Below are positions 54,456-62,978 of a stretch of DNA of 64,000 nt, piece after piece. This stretch comes from Dermanyssus gallinae (Eukaryota > Arthropoda > Arachnida > Mesostigmata > Dermanyssidae). Below the pieces are notes generated by a model that worked only from the letters and a program-made list of their open reading frames with translations, searched no databases and was not told where the DNA came from. Position 1 is the first letter of the stretch; each line of letters opens with the position of its first letter. The stretch is taken from positions 23,105-87,104 of the forward strand of contig QVRM01002038.1 of NCBI GenBank assembly GCA_003439945.1, read 5' to 3'. The translations under genes were made by a program, and so were the position numbers.

Positions 54456-55730
54456 CAGGTAGTTCAATAAGTTCTTAGAATGAAAACCAAGAATTTTCCA
54501 AATCATGTTTTTAAATTTATCTTATTCGATATACTCCCCGAGATGCTCAATACACTTTTCCCACCAAGATTTCAGAGCTTTTATACCTCTTAAGTAGAAT
54601 TCCGCGTCTTTAGACTGAAAATAGGCATTGACAGCAGCCTTAACCTCTTCATTGCTGGAAAAACGCTTTCCACCGAGACTATTCTTCAAATGTCCGAAGA
54701 GGAAATAATCAGTGGGGGCCAGGTCTGGAGAATAGGAAGGTTGTTCAATAAGTTCGAACCTCAGTTGGGCCAGTTTTGCCGATGCTTGCCGGGACCTGTG
54801 TGCAGGAGCATTGTCCTGGTGAAACAGGACAACCTTCTTCTGCAAAGCGGGCCGTTTCACGATGAGTTCTTGCTTCAGGCAGTCCAACAGTCTTGCATAA
54901 TATTCTCCTGTGATCGTTTTACCGCTCTCAAGGTAGTCGACCAGCATTATTCTACGTTGGTCTTAAAAAACTGTAGCCATCACCTTTCCGGTCAATGCCG
55001 TTGTCCGCATCCTCTTCGGAGGTCCTTCATCAGGTGCACACCATTGGCAAGATGCTTCTTGGGTCTCGGGAGTGTAGTGATGGACCCAGCTTTCATCGAC
55101 GGTCATGAATCTGCGCCAAAAATCCGACGGATTGTTCGACATCTTGGCCAAATTTCGCTGTGAAGCGAAAACAGGCGCGTTTTTTTTGGCCTTGGTTGAG
55201 CAAATGCGGCAGCCATTTTTCTCTGAGCTCTTTCATCTTCAAGTTTTCGTGCAGGATGAAATGCACACTACCCAAACTGATCCCCAAGGCCTCCGCTATC
55301 TGCCTAATGTTCACTCGCTTATCTGCGGCAACGATTTTCCGCAACTTTTCTACGTTTTCCTAATCAGTTGCCGTTTTTGGGCGTTTTGAACGTAGTTCAT
55401 CCCGGTGCTCCTGCGACCTCTTTTTAACTCATTAATCCAGTTGGAAACAGTGGCAAAACATGGCGCAGAGTCACCGTACACCTCGTATAACTCAGTTTTC
55501 ACTTGGGTCGCATTCCAACCTTTGAAATAAAGTGCTTGATAACCACTCGAAACTATTTTTCTCCATTTTTCAAAATCACGCCGATACGTTGCACGGGAAA
55601 AGCGATCAAACAAAATCGCAACGGCCAATCACCATAATATTTTGACTGCTGGCAGTCGAAAAGTTGCAGTTCCTAATAGCGGTGGAAGCGCGCCAAAATT
55701 CGAATTCTAAAAAGCTTATTGAACTATTTG
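54456..55730 (-). mobile_element. Mariner element, full length, inactivated
   Basis: Terminal inverted repeats: CAGGTAGTTCAATAAGTTCT at 54456 and, on the other strand, CAAATAGTTCAATAAGCTTT ending at 55730, each next to TA. The 1275-base length is normal for a mariner. The transposase reads on the minus strand from about 55660 to 54525 with the HTH domain, MTVDESWVHHY, LFHQDNAPAH and YSPDLAPTDYFLF. All three catalytic Asp are present, with the DD34D spacing between the last two. It is broken by a frameshift near 55350 and by TAA where the conserved Trp of VFWD should be (about 54964). It is flanked by (TA)n on both sides. Confidence 0.92.
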
Positions 55731-55753
55731 TATATATATATATACATATATAT
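55731..55753. repeat. (TA)n tract at mariner right end
   Basis: Short TA/TACATA tract that continues the target on the right side. Confidence 0.85.
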
Positions 55754-56229
55754 AAATGATGATGAAAGCTGTCGCAACGTCGGTGCCACACTTTAGATTT
55801 TTTTTATCAGACCGACCACACTTGTGATACGGCAAGTTTATTTAAAAAACAACTGAAATGTTTTGCTCTTTACTTCATGTTTTCTATTTAGTTGTAGTTT
55901 TTTTTTTTTTTTTTTTCGCGTTCGATTTTGTGAAGAGCGGTCGTGCTGTTGATGTGCTCTTCTAAATTGGTTGCATTTAACAAGTTTGAGTGTCTCATCC
56001 ACAGTGATTCTTAGCACAGTAATTGTCGGAGCTGCAGAGTTCTGAGCGCTGTGCATTGTAGGCCCTGAAGTGTTTCTATAGCCCAGGTCGTGCCTAGGAG
56101 TGATAATATCCATTAGCGCGCCGGGCTATTCGTGTTCGTTCTATTGACAGAAGTGCAGATCATCTTTGTTTACATGTGGCAACGATCGTGCGTGCGAGCC
56201 ACACGCTAAGGTGTGCGTTGGTGGCAACG
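55754..56229. other. Spacer between mariner and LINE
   Basis: Holds a poly-T run at about 55899-55916. It may include the 5' UTR of the LINE. No gene recognised. Confidence 0.35.
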
Positions 56230-56248
56230 GAGCACACGGCCGAGGCGG

Positions 56249-56310
56249 TAGCGCAACGAGCTGCCAGCCCAACGGTCTCAGTTCGAAACCCGCAGCGAGC
56301 GTTTTTTTTT
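56249..56310 (+). promoter_or_regulatory. tRNA-like Pol III A box, B box and T-run
   Basis: TAGCGCAACGAG at 56249-56260 resembles an A box, AGTTCGAAACCC at 56280-56292 a B box, and a run of T begins at 56302. The spacing of about 32 bases fits a tRNA-type internal promoter. It could be an inserted tRNA-derived SINE or the 5' end of the LINE itself. Confidence 0.55.
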
Positions 56311-56344
56311 AATTTTTTTTTTATTTATTTATTTATTTATTTTT
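56303..56344. repeat. T-rich / (TTTA)n tract
   Basis: Poly-T followed by about five TTTA units, between the tRNA-like boxes and ORF1. It resembles the tail of a SINE or the joint of two insertions. Confidence 0.8.
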
Positions 56345-56425
56345 TGCGGGAGCGTACCATAGTGCTTAAATATAATTCGGCCAACTATCAAGTCGGCTAC
56401 TACGAGAACTTGCAGCAACATCAAA

Positions 56426-57928
56426 ATGCCACCCGACGACTCGGAAAAGCAGCCGCCTCCGCCAACCCTGGACATTGCTCGCCTACGACAGTGTGCGTCT
56501 CCAGTGCCCAACGAACATCCAACAACGAGAACGACTGCAAACATCGGACCTACTGCGACGACGGACACGGATACACCATGTGAAACGAGTTCGGCATACC
56601 AACCAAGCGTTGGCGCCAAGCGAAAGAAGCCAGCTTCGCCGCCAGAAAGCGAGGCCGAAGCTCAGGAGGATTCACCAAATGATGGGTTTGTGACCGTCAC
56701 ATCAAGAAGGGAGAAAAAAACCCTCTCAAGAGAACAACGAAACTTAGAGAAACTTAAGGAAGATTTATCAACGGGTTCGGTGGGTGCGTTCAAAGTAGTC
56801 ATTAGACGGAAAGAGACGCCGGAGTGCAATGAAGCAGAATTTCCCGAAGGTTCATTACTAACTATATATAAGCACATCTATGCCGTGTCGTCCAAGTCCA
56901 AGATATCCGGGGACAGAAAGTCGATCATAGTGTGGCTTCCCGATATAGAATCTACTCAGAAGCTCCTACCGGTAACTAAACTCGGAGACTTCTTGGTGTC
57001 AGCCCACTGCCCATCATTATCGACATTCAGGGCGACAATTCAAGGAGTTCCAACTTGCCTTACAGAGGAAGAAATTTTGAAGGAGCTAACACCGCTGGGT
57101 GTCGTCCATGTAAAACGACTTACGCGGCTTCACTCTGGGGCTAGGATCCCATTGGGCAAAGTAATTCTGTTGTTTACACGACAACCACCCACTTCAATAT
57201 TCTTGGGATTCCAGTCACACCATGTCGTGCTCGAACCCGACCAGCCTAGGCTTTGTTACAAATGCCTACGGCCAGGACATTTCGCGGAGCGTTGCACGCA
57301 ACAGCAAGTCTGCAGAAAGTGCGGCAGTCAAGGCCACCTTGCCGCAAGCTGCACCAACCAGACACAGTGTATCAACTGTCGGGGTGCCCACCCATCTGGC
57401 TCGCCGTCCTGCCCCCGTCTGGCCTATCTCAGAGAAAGAAACAGATTGCTCCTTGAAGCCAGAACCCTGCAGCAGGTTCGGGTAACACACCCAACTGCGG
57501 AGATCACCAGCAGTCGAATAACCCCCACATCTGGATTAGACGCCACGTCGCAACATCCAAGTGGGCAACATACGTACGCCAATGTTGTTCGCGGGATTAC
57601 CCAGTCGCCCGAAGACCCTAACCCGCAGTTGCTACTACCTGCACCCAGGCCACTTCCCGCCAAGAAGCTTAAAAAGCGCACGGGGAGACCCTACGCCAAC
57701 AAAGGAGTGCTCGCTCCAAGGCGGCGATTAACACGCACCCCGGCGCGTCGAACACCCAAATTCGCGCGGTCAAACCTGACCACGGCCGACGCTGTAACTC
57801 GTTTGTCGCAAGTCGTGTCAGGGGGCGGTTCTGACCTGTTAGGTCAACTTAGAGCCCTAGTGGTGGTTTTAGAACCCCTTCTGCAGCTACTACCAGTGTT
57901 GGAAAGTCTTAAACACATAATGCAATAA
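56426..57928 (+). CDS. LINE ORF1, Gag-like protein with three zinc knuckles
   Basis: 500 residues. The first 140 or so are low-complexity and charged. A fold resembling the RRM-like Gag core of I/Jockey-type LINEs follows (FRATIQGVPTCLTEEEILKEL...VKRLTR, about 195-250). Then come three knuckles at about 280-335: CYKCLRPGHFAERC, CRKCGSQGHLAASC and a divergent CINCRGAHPSGSPSC. A basic tail (KKLKKRTGR, RRRLTRTPARR) ends the protein. Such proteins bind LINE RNA in the RNP (family knowledge). The stop TAA at 57926-57928 overlaps the ORF2 ATG. The start codon choice is the first ATG of the ORF. Confidence 0.85.
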   Translation: MPPDDSEKQPPPPTLDIARLRQCASPVPNEHPTTRTTANIGPTATTDTDTPCETSSAYQPSVGAKRKKPASPPESEAEAQEDSPNDGFVTVTSRREKKTLSREQRNLEKLKEDLSTGSVGAFKVVIRRKETPECNEAEFPEGSLLTIYKHIYAVSSKSKISGDRKSIIVWLPDIESTQKLLPVTKLGDFLVSAHCPSLSTFRATIQGVPTCLTEEEILKELTPLGVVHVKRLTRLHSGARIPLGKVILLFTRQPPTSIFLGFQSHHVVLEPDQPRLCYKCLRPGHFAERCTQQQVCRKCGSQGHLAASCTNQTQCINCRGAHPSGSPSCPRLAYLRERNRLLLEARTLQQVRVTHPTAEITSSRITPTSGLDATSQHPSGQHTYANVVRGITQSPEDPNPQLLLPAPRPLPAKKLKKRTGRPYANKGVLAPRRRLTRTPARRTPKFARSNLTTADAVTRLSQVVSGGGSDLLGQLRALVVVLEPLLQLLPVLESLKHIMQ

Positions 57929-58170
57929 TGGCAGAACATATCTCAAATAATATAGCCAGTGGCGAGTCAGGGTTGTCGACACAGTCAGAGCGAATAGCCT
58001 GTCCTTTCTGCAACGGGTTATACACAAGAAGAGGACTCACTAGACACATAACAGCCAAACACCCATCAAGTTCTAGTAATTTATCTCTACTTTCGCAATG
58101 CCAATCGATAATAACACACAGCAACCCGCCCGTATCATCGAAAATATTCAGGGTGCAGCGAAGAGGTTGA
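57928..58170 (+). CDS. LINE ORF2, N-terminal C2H2 zinc-finger part
   Basis: ATG at 57928-57930 overlaps the ORF1 stop (TAATG). Residues 25-45 contain CPFCNGLYTRRGLTRHITAKH, a C-x2-C-x11-H-x4-H finger like those at the N-terminus of R2-type LINE proteins, where it helps bind target DNA. The frame ends at 58170, while the reverse transcriptase continues in another frame that is open from about 58083. So the two parts are joined by a -1 (or +2) change somewhere in 58083-58170. Confidence 0.75.
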   Translation: MAEHISNNIASGESGLSTQSERIACPFCNGLYTRRGLTRHITAKHPSSSSNLSLLSQCQSIITHSNPPVSSKIFRVQRRG

Positions 58171-60809
58171 GACTCTTAAGGATCGTCCCAAAAGCGGTTC
58201 GGAAACAGGTAGCGGAAGCTCTAACAAAGGTCCTATTGGAAGTTTCAGCCGATAATAACGACATTGCATGGGGTGCGCTCCTCTCCTTCGTGCCAGTGAT
58301 TCTCCGCCTTCCTACGACTCGCAACGACGCACAATCGCTCTCCGTTATTATCCGTCACAATCTACGTGAATTCTCCAATGGGCTGCGCCTAGCCGAGATT
58401 TTACCCCCGGCCGCCGCGAGAACCCGTACGTTTACAAATGATCGTGTCCGCCAGACCATTCTCAAGCTATCGGAGGGTGACGTGTCAGGGGCCGCGAGAC
58501 TGATCGGATCATCGGACGCGCTGGCTCCCAGCACAGATCACTTGACAGCTCTCCGCGATAAACACCCCCCGGCCCCGCCAAACTTAGATTGGCCAGCCTC
58601 CCCCGGCCTTCCACTCCCTTGTACCACGTCTGGAGAAGAAGTAACAGCCGCAGTCAAAAGTTTTTCACGGAGTGCCGCCGGGGGACTGGATTTTATCCGA
58701 CCCAGATTGCTCATGGACCTACTTTCTCCAACCCTGGGAGACACAGCAAGCCGACTGGCGAGTGCACTGGCCAAAGTTGTTGACTTACTTTTGTGGGGCG
58801 CCCCCCCACCTCAACTACTGCCCATAATCTTTGGGGCAAGGCTTTTCGCCTTACAGAAGAAAGACGGGTCGGTAAGGCCGATTGCATGCTCCTCTACCTT
58901 GCGCAGGCTGGCTGCAAAAATTCCCTGTAATCGAACTAGGGAGACGATTCGCGAGGCGATAGGCTTACATCAGCTTGGGTTTGCCACACCAGCGGGGGCT
59001 GAGGCCGCTATTCACGCCACCCGAGCTTTTATTGATTCACGCACGCTCCCTGGGGTCCTTGTAAAACTGGATTTTAAAAACGCTTTTAACTCTGTAAGAC
59101 GGGACTATCTCTCAAAGGCGGTCTTAAAGCATTGTCCCCAGTTATCGCATTACTTCAACCAGGCGTACCGTAACGCCTCCTGCTTGGTTCTCCCAGATGA
59201 TGTCATAGCTTCGGCTACGGGACTGCAACAGGGTGATCCTTTGGCTCCCCTTTTATTTTGCCTAGGCATTAAAGACCTAGTCGACTCCCTCAACAGCCCG
59301 CTGAATGTTTGGTACCTTGATGATGGCGTGCTAGGAGGCGATGCGGACATAAATGCTGACGACGTTCGGCGCGTGCTTGATTTTCGTGCAAGCTCGGGTT
59401 TAGAACTAAACCCAGAGAAATGCGAGATTTATGTGACAGGCAGCAGCACACAGACTCCTGACCTTGACACTCTACAGACCTTATTGCCGGGATGTAAGGT
59501 AACACTTGACTGCGACCTGGAGCTGCTGGGAGTCCCGCTTCGACCGCAAGGGCTCACGCGCGCACTGGCAAAGTGGCAAAACAAGCTAAAGGACGTCGCC
59601 GACAACCTCGCCCCGCTTGGTGCCCACCGCGCCCTTTTCTTACTCCGATCTTCGTTTTCAGCTACCAGGGTCACCCATCTTCTCCGCGGAGCGAACCTTA
59701 CAGAACAAGTAGAGGATCTGCGTGCATTGAACGAGTTGACTGTGAACAGCCTCGAGTCTCTTCTCAATCTATCGCTGGCACCTTCCGCTCGAAAGCAGGC
59801 TCAACTACCAATCTCGGAGGGGGGCCTGGGAATCCCGGATCCGCTCGTCTCGGCTGGGCCAGCGATAGTCTCTTCCCTCCTCCGGTCAGAGAGCAACGCC
59901 ACCGCACTATTAGACGAGGCCGGTATTGTTCAGTACAACGAACTCAAGGGACGCTTACATGAAGAACTAAAGACAGTATGCAGGGGCGTTCCGGATAACC
60001 CTTTGAGCCAGCGGGACTGGAGCGCGTTCTTATACGACGAAGCGTATTGCAGCTTACTCGCAGGTGCTGCCGACAACTCCACGAAGGCTCGCCTCCAAGC
60101 GGTCGCTGCCAAGGGATCCGGAGCTTGGTTGCATGCAGTTCCCAGCGCCCCACTGGGCACTCTCCTGGACAATGAAACAACAAGAATTGCGACAGGTCTT
60201 CGTCTTGGCTGTGACCTCGTCACTCCTCATCAATGCAGATGCGGTCAACCTGTAGACGAATTAGCGCATCACGGTTTATCGTGCATCATAAGCGCCGGAC
60301 GGCGGGCCAGACATGCCGGTATTAACGACACCTTCAGCCGAGCGCTTCGATCATGCGGATACCCCTGCATTCTAGAGCCCCAAGGTCTCTCCGCCGTAGA
60401 TGGTAAGCGCCCAGATGGGATGACCCTTACCCCTTTCAGTAGGGGAAAGATGCTTGTTTGGGACGCCACAGTCACCGACTCATTAGCACCCTCAATGGTC
60501 GGTGGCGGGGCGGTCTCGGCAGGCTACGCTGGCAGTCTAGCCGAGACAAGAAAGCTTGCCAAATACGCTTCCATCGGGTACCCACATGAGTTTCAGCCGC
60601 TAGCATTTGAAACCCTGGGCGGCCCAGGCAACATCACCCGCAAACTTCTCCACAGAGTCGGCGAGCAGTTAAACCTGGCAACTGGTGATAAGCGATCTGC
60701 AGGTTTCTTGAGACAACGTCTCGATCTCGACGTTCAACGCGGGAATGCTGCGTCCGTCCGGGGCACACTACTTATGTGGTCTCGGCCCACTCTTTACGAG
60801 ATTGAGTAA
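58098..60809 (+). CDS. LINE ORF2, reverse transcriptase with restriction-like endonuclease
   Basis: 903 residues counted from the ATG at 58098. Reverse transcriptase motifs: LQKKDGSVRPIACSSTLRRL, KLDFKNAFNS (Asp325), GLQQGDPLAPLLF and WYLDDGVLGG (Asp408, Asp409), then thumb-like ELLGVPLRPQG. The C-terminus has a zinc cluster CRCGQ...HHGLSC (from Cys713), RHAGIN, RPDG (Asp773), VWDATVTD (Asp789) and KLAKY (Lys822). This is the pattern of the PD-(D/E)xK restriction-like endonuclease of R2/R4-type LINEs. All catalytic residues are present. It should nick target DNA and prime cDNA synthesis (family knowledge). The catalytic box YLDD differs from the usual YADD/FADD of LINEs. The true start is probably the finger ORF at 57928. 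Confidence 0.88.
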   Translation: MPIDNNTQQPARIIENIQGAAKRLRLLRIVPKAVRKQVAEALTKVLLEVSADNNDIAWGALLSFVPVILRLPTTRNDAQSLSVIIRHNLREFSNGLRLAEILPPAAARTRTFTNDRVRQTILKLSEGDVSGAARLIGSSDALAPSTDHLTALRDKHPPAPPNLDWPASPGLPLPCTTSGEEVTAAVKSFSRSAAGGLDFIRPRLLMDLLSPTLGDTASRLASALAKVVDLLLWGAPPPQLLPIIFGARLFALQKKDGSVRPIACSSTLRRLAAKIPCNRTRETIREAIGLHQLGFATPAGAEAAIHATRAFIDSRTLPGVLVKLDFKNAFNSVRRDYLSKAVLKHCPQLSHYFNQAYRNASCLVLPDDVIASATGLQQGDPLAPLLFCLGIKDLVDSLNSPLNVWYLDDGVLGGDADINADDVRRVLDFRASSGLELNPEKCEIYVTGSSTQTPDLDTLQTLLPGCKVTLDCDLELLGVPLRPQGLTRALAKWQNKLKDVADNLAPLGAHRALFLLRSSFSATRVTHLLRGANLTEQVEDLRALNELTVNSLESLLNLSLAPSARKQAQLPISEGGLGIPDPLVSAGPAIVSSLLRSESNATALLDEAGIVQYNELKGRLHEELKTVCRGVPDNPLSQRDWSAFLYDEAYCSLLAGAADNSTKARLQAVAAKGSGAWLHAVPSAPLGTLLDNETTRIATGLRLGCDLVTPHQCRCGQPVDELAHHGLSCIISAGRRARHAGINDTFSRALRSCGYPCILEPQGLSAVDGKRPDGMTLTPFSRGKMLVWDATVTDSLAPSMVGGGAVSAGYAGSLAETRKLAKYASIGYPHEFQPLAFETLGGPGNITRKLLHRVGEQLNLATGDKRSAGFLRQRLDLDVQRGNAASVRGTLLMWSRPTLYEIE

Positions 60810-60883
60810 CATTTACGGCGCACACGTTCTCGGGAGACAATTGTCGCTCCATTGGCATTATTAATAAATTCGATCTTCTATCT

Positions 60884-61910
60884 TTAGTTGTAGTTATCTT
60901 GATGAGCGACCTCTCTCTTTCTCTCCCTCTGTTTCCTTTCGTACTCTAGGTCTAGTTTCTTCTGCAGGATCTTCTCAATAATTTGTGCTCCCTGTAACCA
61001 CCTCTGCTCGTCCTCCAACATCCTTGCTATCAGCTCGTTCACTGATCGAGTCTCGTTCTGGAAAACGCTCGCCGATGTTTTCTGTTCTTTAAGAGCTGGG
61101 CAGAAGCAGACGGTGTGAGTAACGTCGTCCACCTCGCCCGTCTCGCGCTATGTCACACATCTTGGGTCCTGCACGATCTTAATCTTATAGAGGTACGATT
61201 GGAAGCAACCATGCTGCCGGAGGGTTTTTTGACGGCTTTCTTGCTTTCCTCGAGTGAGATATTTTTCCGTTGATGTCTCTCGTCTATTAGCATTGGCCAG
61301 GGTACAAGACCAGCCAGGGCTGTACCGGCCATGGTTTCTAACGTCCTGTATGCTTTCGTAACCCTTATAGCCATCTTTCTCTGTACTCTCAGAAGTTTTA
61401 CCCTATTGCGCGTTTCTTCGTCGCGTGTGGCTTCCAAACTGGCGCAGCGTAGAGAACTATGGACTCTGTTACTGTGGCGAGAAGCCGTCGCTTACCCCCA
61501 GACGCACCACTAGCTTTCGGGGCGCCCCGTGAGCGTTTTCCGTGTGGGCACGATCGACTATAACCCCCAAGAACATTGCTGTCTCGTTGACCGCGATATC
61601 CACTCCATACAAAGTCAAGTTCGGCCTGGTGTGGGCTTTATTTCCCACTTGCATCACTGCCTCGCTTTTTCTGGTGCTAATTCTATCCCGTGCTGTTACA
61701 TACACCTTTCGACTTGGTTCAGCGCTTGCTGGGACCCCAGGAAACACGGGTCCCGAGCTGTGTCCAAAATGGCTATACCGTCGACATGTGCGATTGTCCT
61801 TCCATATGGGCTACCTCCAGCACCCCGTTGCATGCCATGTTCCAAAACAAGAAGCCCAAAATTGACCCCTGGGGAACCCCAGACCTCAAACACATGCTCT
61901 AACAAAATGT
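60884..61910 (-). mobile_element. LINE relic, R1/Jockey-like, antisense
   Basis: Minus-strand blocks: GSPGVNFGLLVL (degenerate GxPQGSxLGPLL) and AHVDGIAIL (normally FADDIAIL) near 61800-61900, MFLGVIVDR near 61570, KAYRTLETMAGTALAGLVPW near 61330, and HTVCFCPALKEQ near 61110. The last is the HxxxxC end typical of R1/Jockey-type LINEs. The YADD Asp pair is damaged. It faces the end of the intact LINE. Confidence 0.72.
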
Positions 61911-62978
61911 TTGGTTAAATCAGATGCTTGAAATATCCTCTCTCTAACGTCCAAACTCTTTCTAACGTCCAACACGTTAGGGAGTTGAGTGGCATCAATT
62001 ACCAGAAGCGTGACGCGTAAATGCTTAGGCCACCACACTTAACGTATGCAAACCTGATGTACTGGTGCAGAAAAAGTTGGAACTACCGGACGAAAAAATC
62101 GATCGTCGTTTGGCTCAAAGACGTGGCTTATCATGGAGCAAGTTGCGTTTCTTCGAATCAGGAGGTCCTAAGCAGGAGTGCAACTGCATAGCAAAAATCT
62201 GCAGACTGAAGACATTCTACGATTAACGCCAGAGTGAGAAGTTCGCACTCTATAAGCTTTGCAAGTTTCGTTAGACGGGTCCACTTACAGAGTACGCGAA
62301 AAATGCTACACTGACAGGTATTTCCGAGAAAAAAAATGAATGGACGCCCGAACTTGTTTTAGAATGTTGAATCCGGTGTTGTTGGGTGGACTGCTAGTGA
62401 ATACAAAGTGTATGTCTTGAAGGCCAACAGTATGATGAGTGTCATCTTCTTTCGGATCTGGCTAAGCATGCCTTGCTGCTATTTTCTCCGCTATAGAAAC
62501 GACTAGATAAGTCCACAATAAGAATCAAATATTCCAATAGTAATAGTAATGTAGAGATAAATGTACAGCACACAGCAGTCTCTGACCAGTTTAAACTACC
62601 AGCAGACGGGGGGGGGGCATCGCAGCGTTACGGTCTTAGGTCTTATACGTTGAAGCCGTCCGTTTTGACAATGAGCGGGTATCATCATTCGGAATCACCC
62701 CAGGCCGCGCGGGCACCAGCGCTTTGCGCCTAGCCAACATGTGCCCAAATACTGAGCTAGCGCTAGTTTCGGGCCATTTTGCATTCGGCACATGCGCACC
62801 TTGATAAAGGTGCCATGCTACGCGTTCAGGTAATACAAGCATTGCGCATTGCGCAAAACCCAACACATAAGGAGGAAAGGAAAAAGAGACTTGGAAAGTA
62901 CAAACGATGTAGTAGTGACTCAATATATAATAATTGCATTCTGTAGACGGTAAGAAGCAAGGGACCAATCGGTAATAT
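61911..62978. other. Spacer between LINE copies
   Basis: No gene recognised. A G-run lies at about 62609-62617. The sequence is unlike either neighbouring LINE. Confidence 0.4.

Larger units (their letters stand above)
56230..60870 (+). mobile_element. Near-intact two-ORF LINE with restriction-like endonuclease
   Basis: Layout: tRNA-like A and B boxes (56249-56292), T-rich stretch, Gag-like ORF1 (56426-57928), TAATG junction, C2H2 finger (57928-58170), reverse transcriptase plus endonuclease (58098-60809), and a short 3' UTR with ATTATTAATAAA (AATAAA at 60863-60868). It is the best-preserved copy of a family with at least four other copies in the window. The exact 5' and 3' ends and any target-site duplication were not determined. 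The only obvious damage is a frame change between the finger and the reverse transcriptase. Confidence 0.85.
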
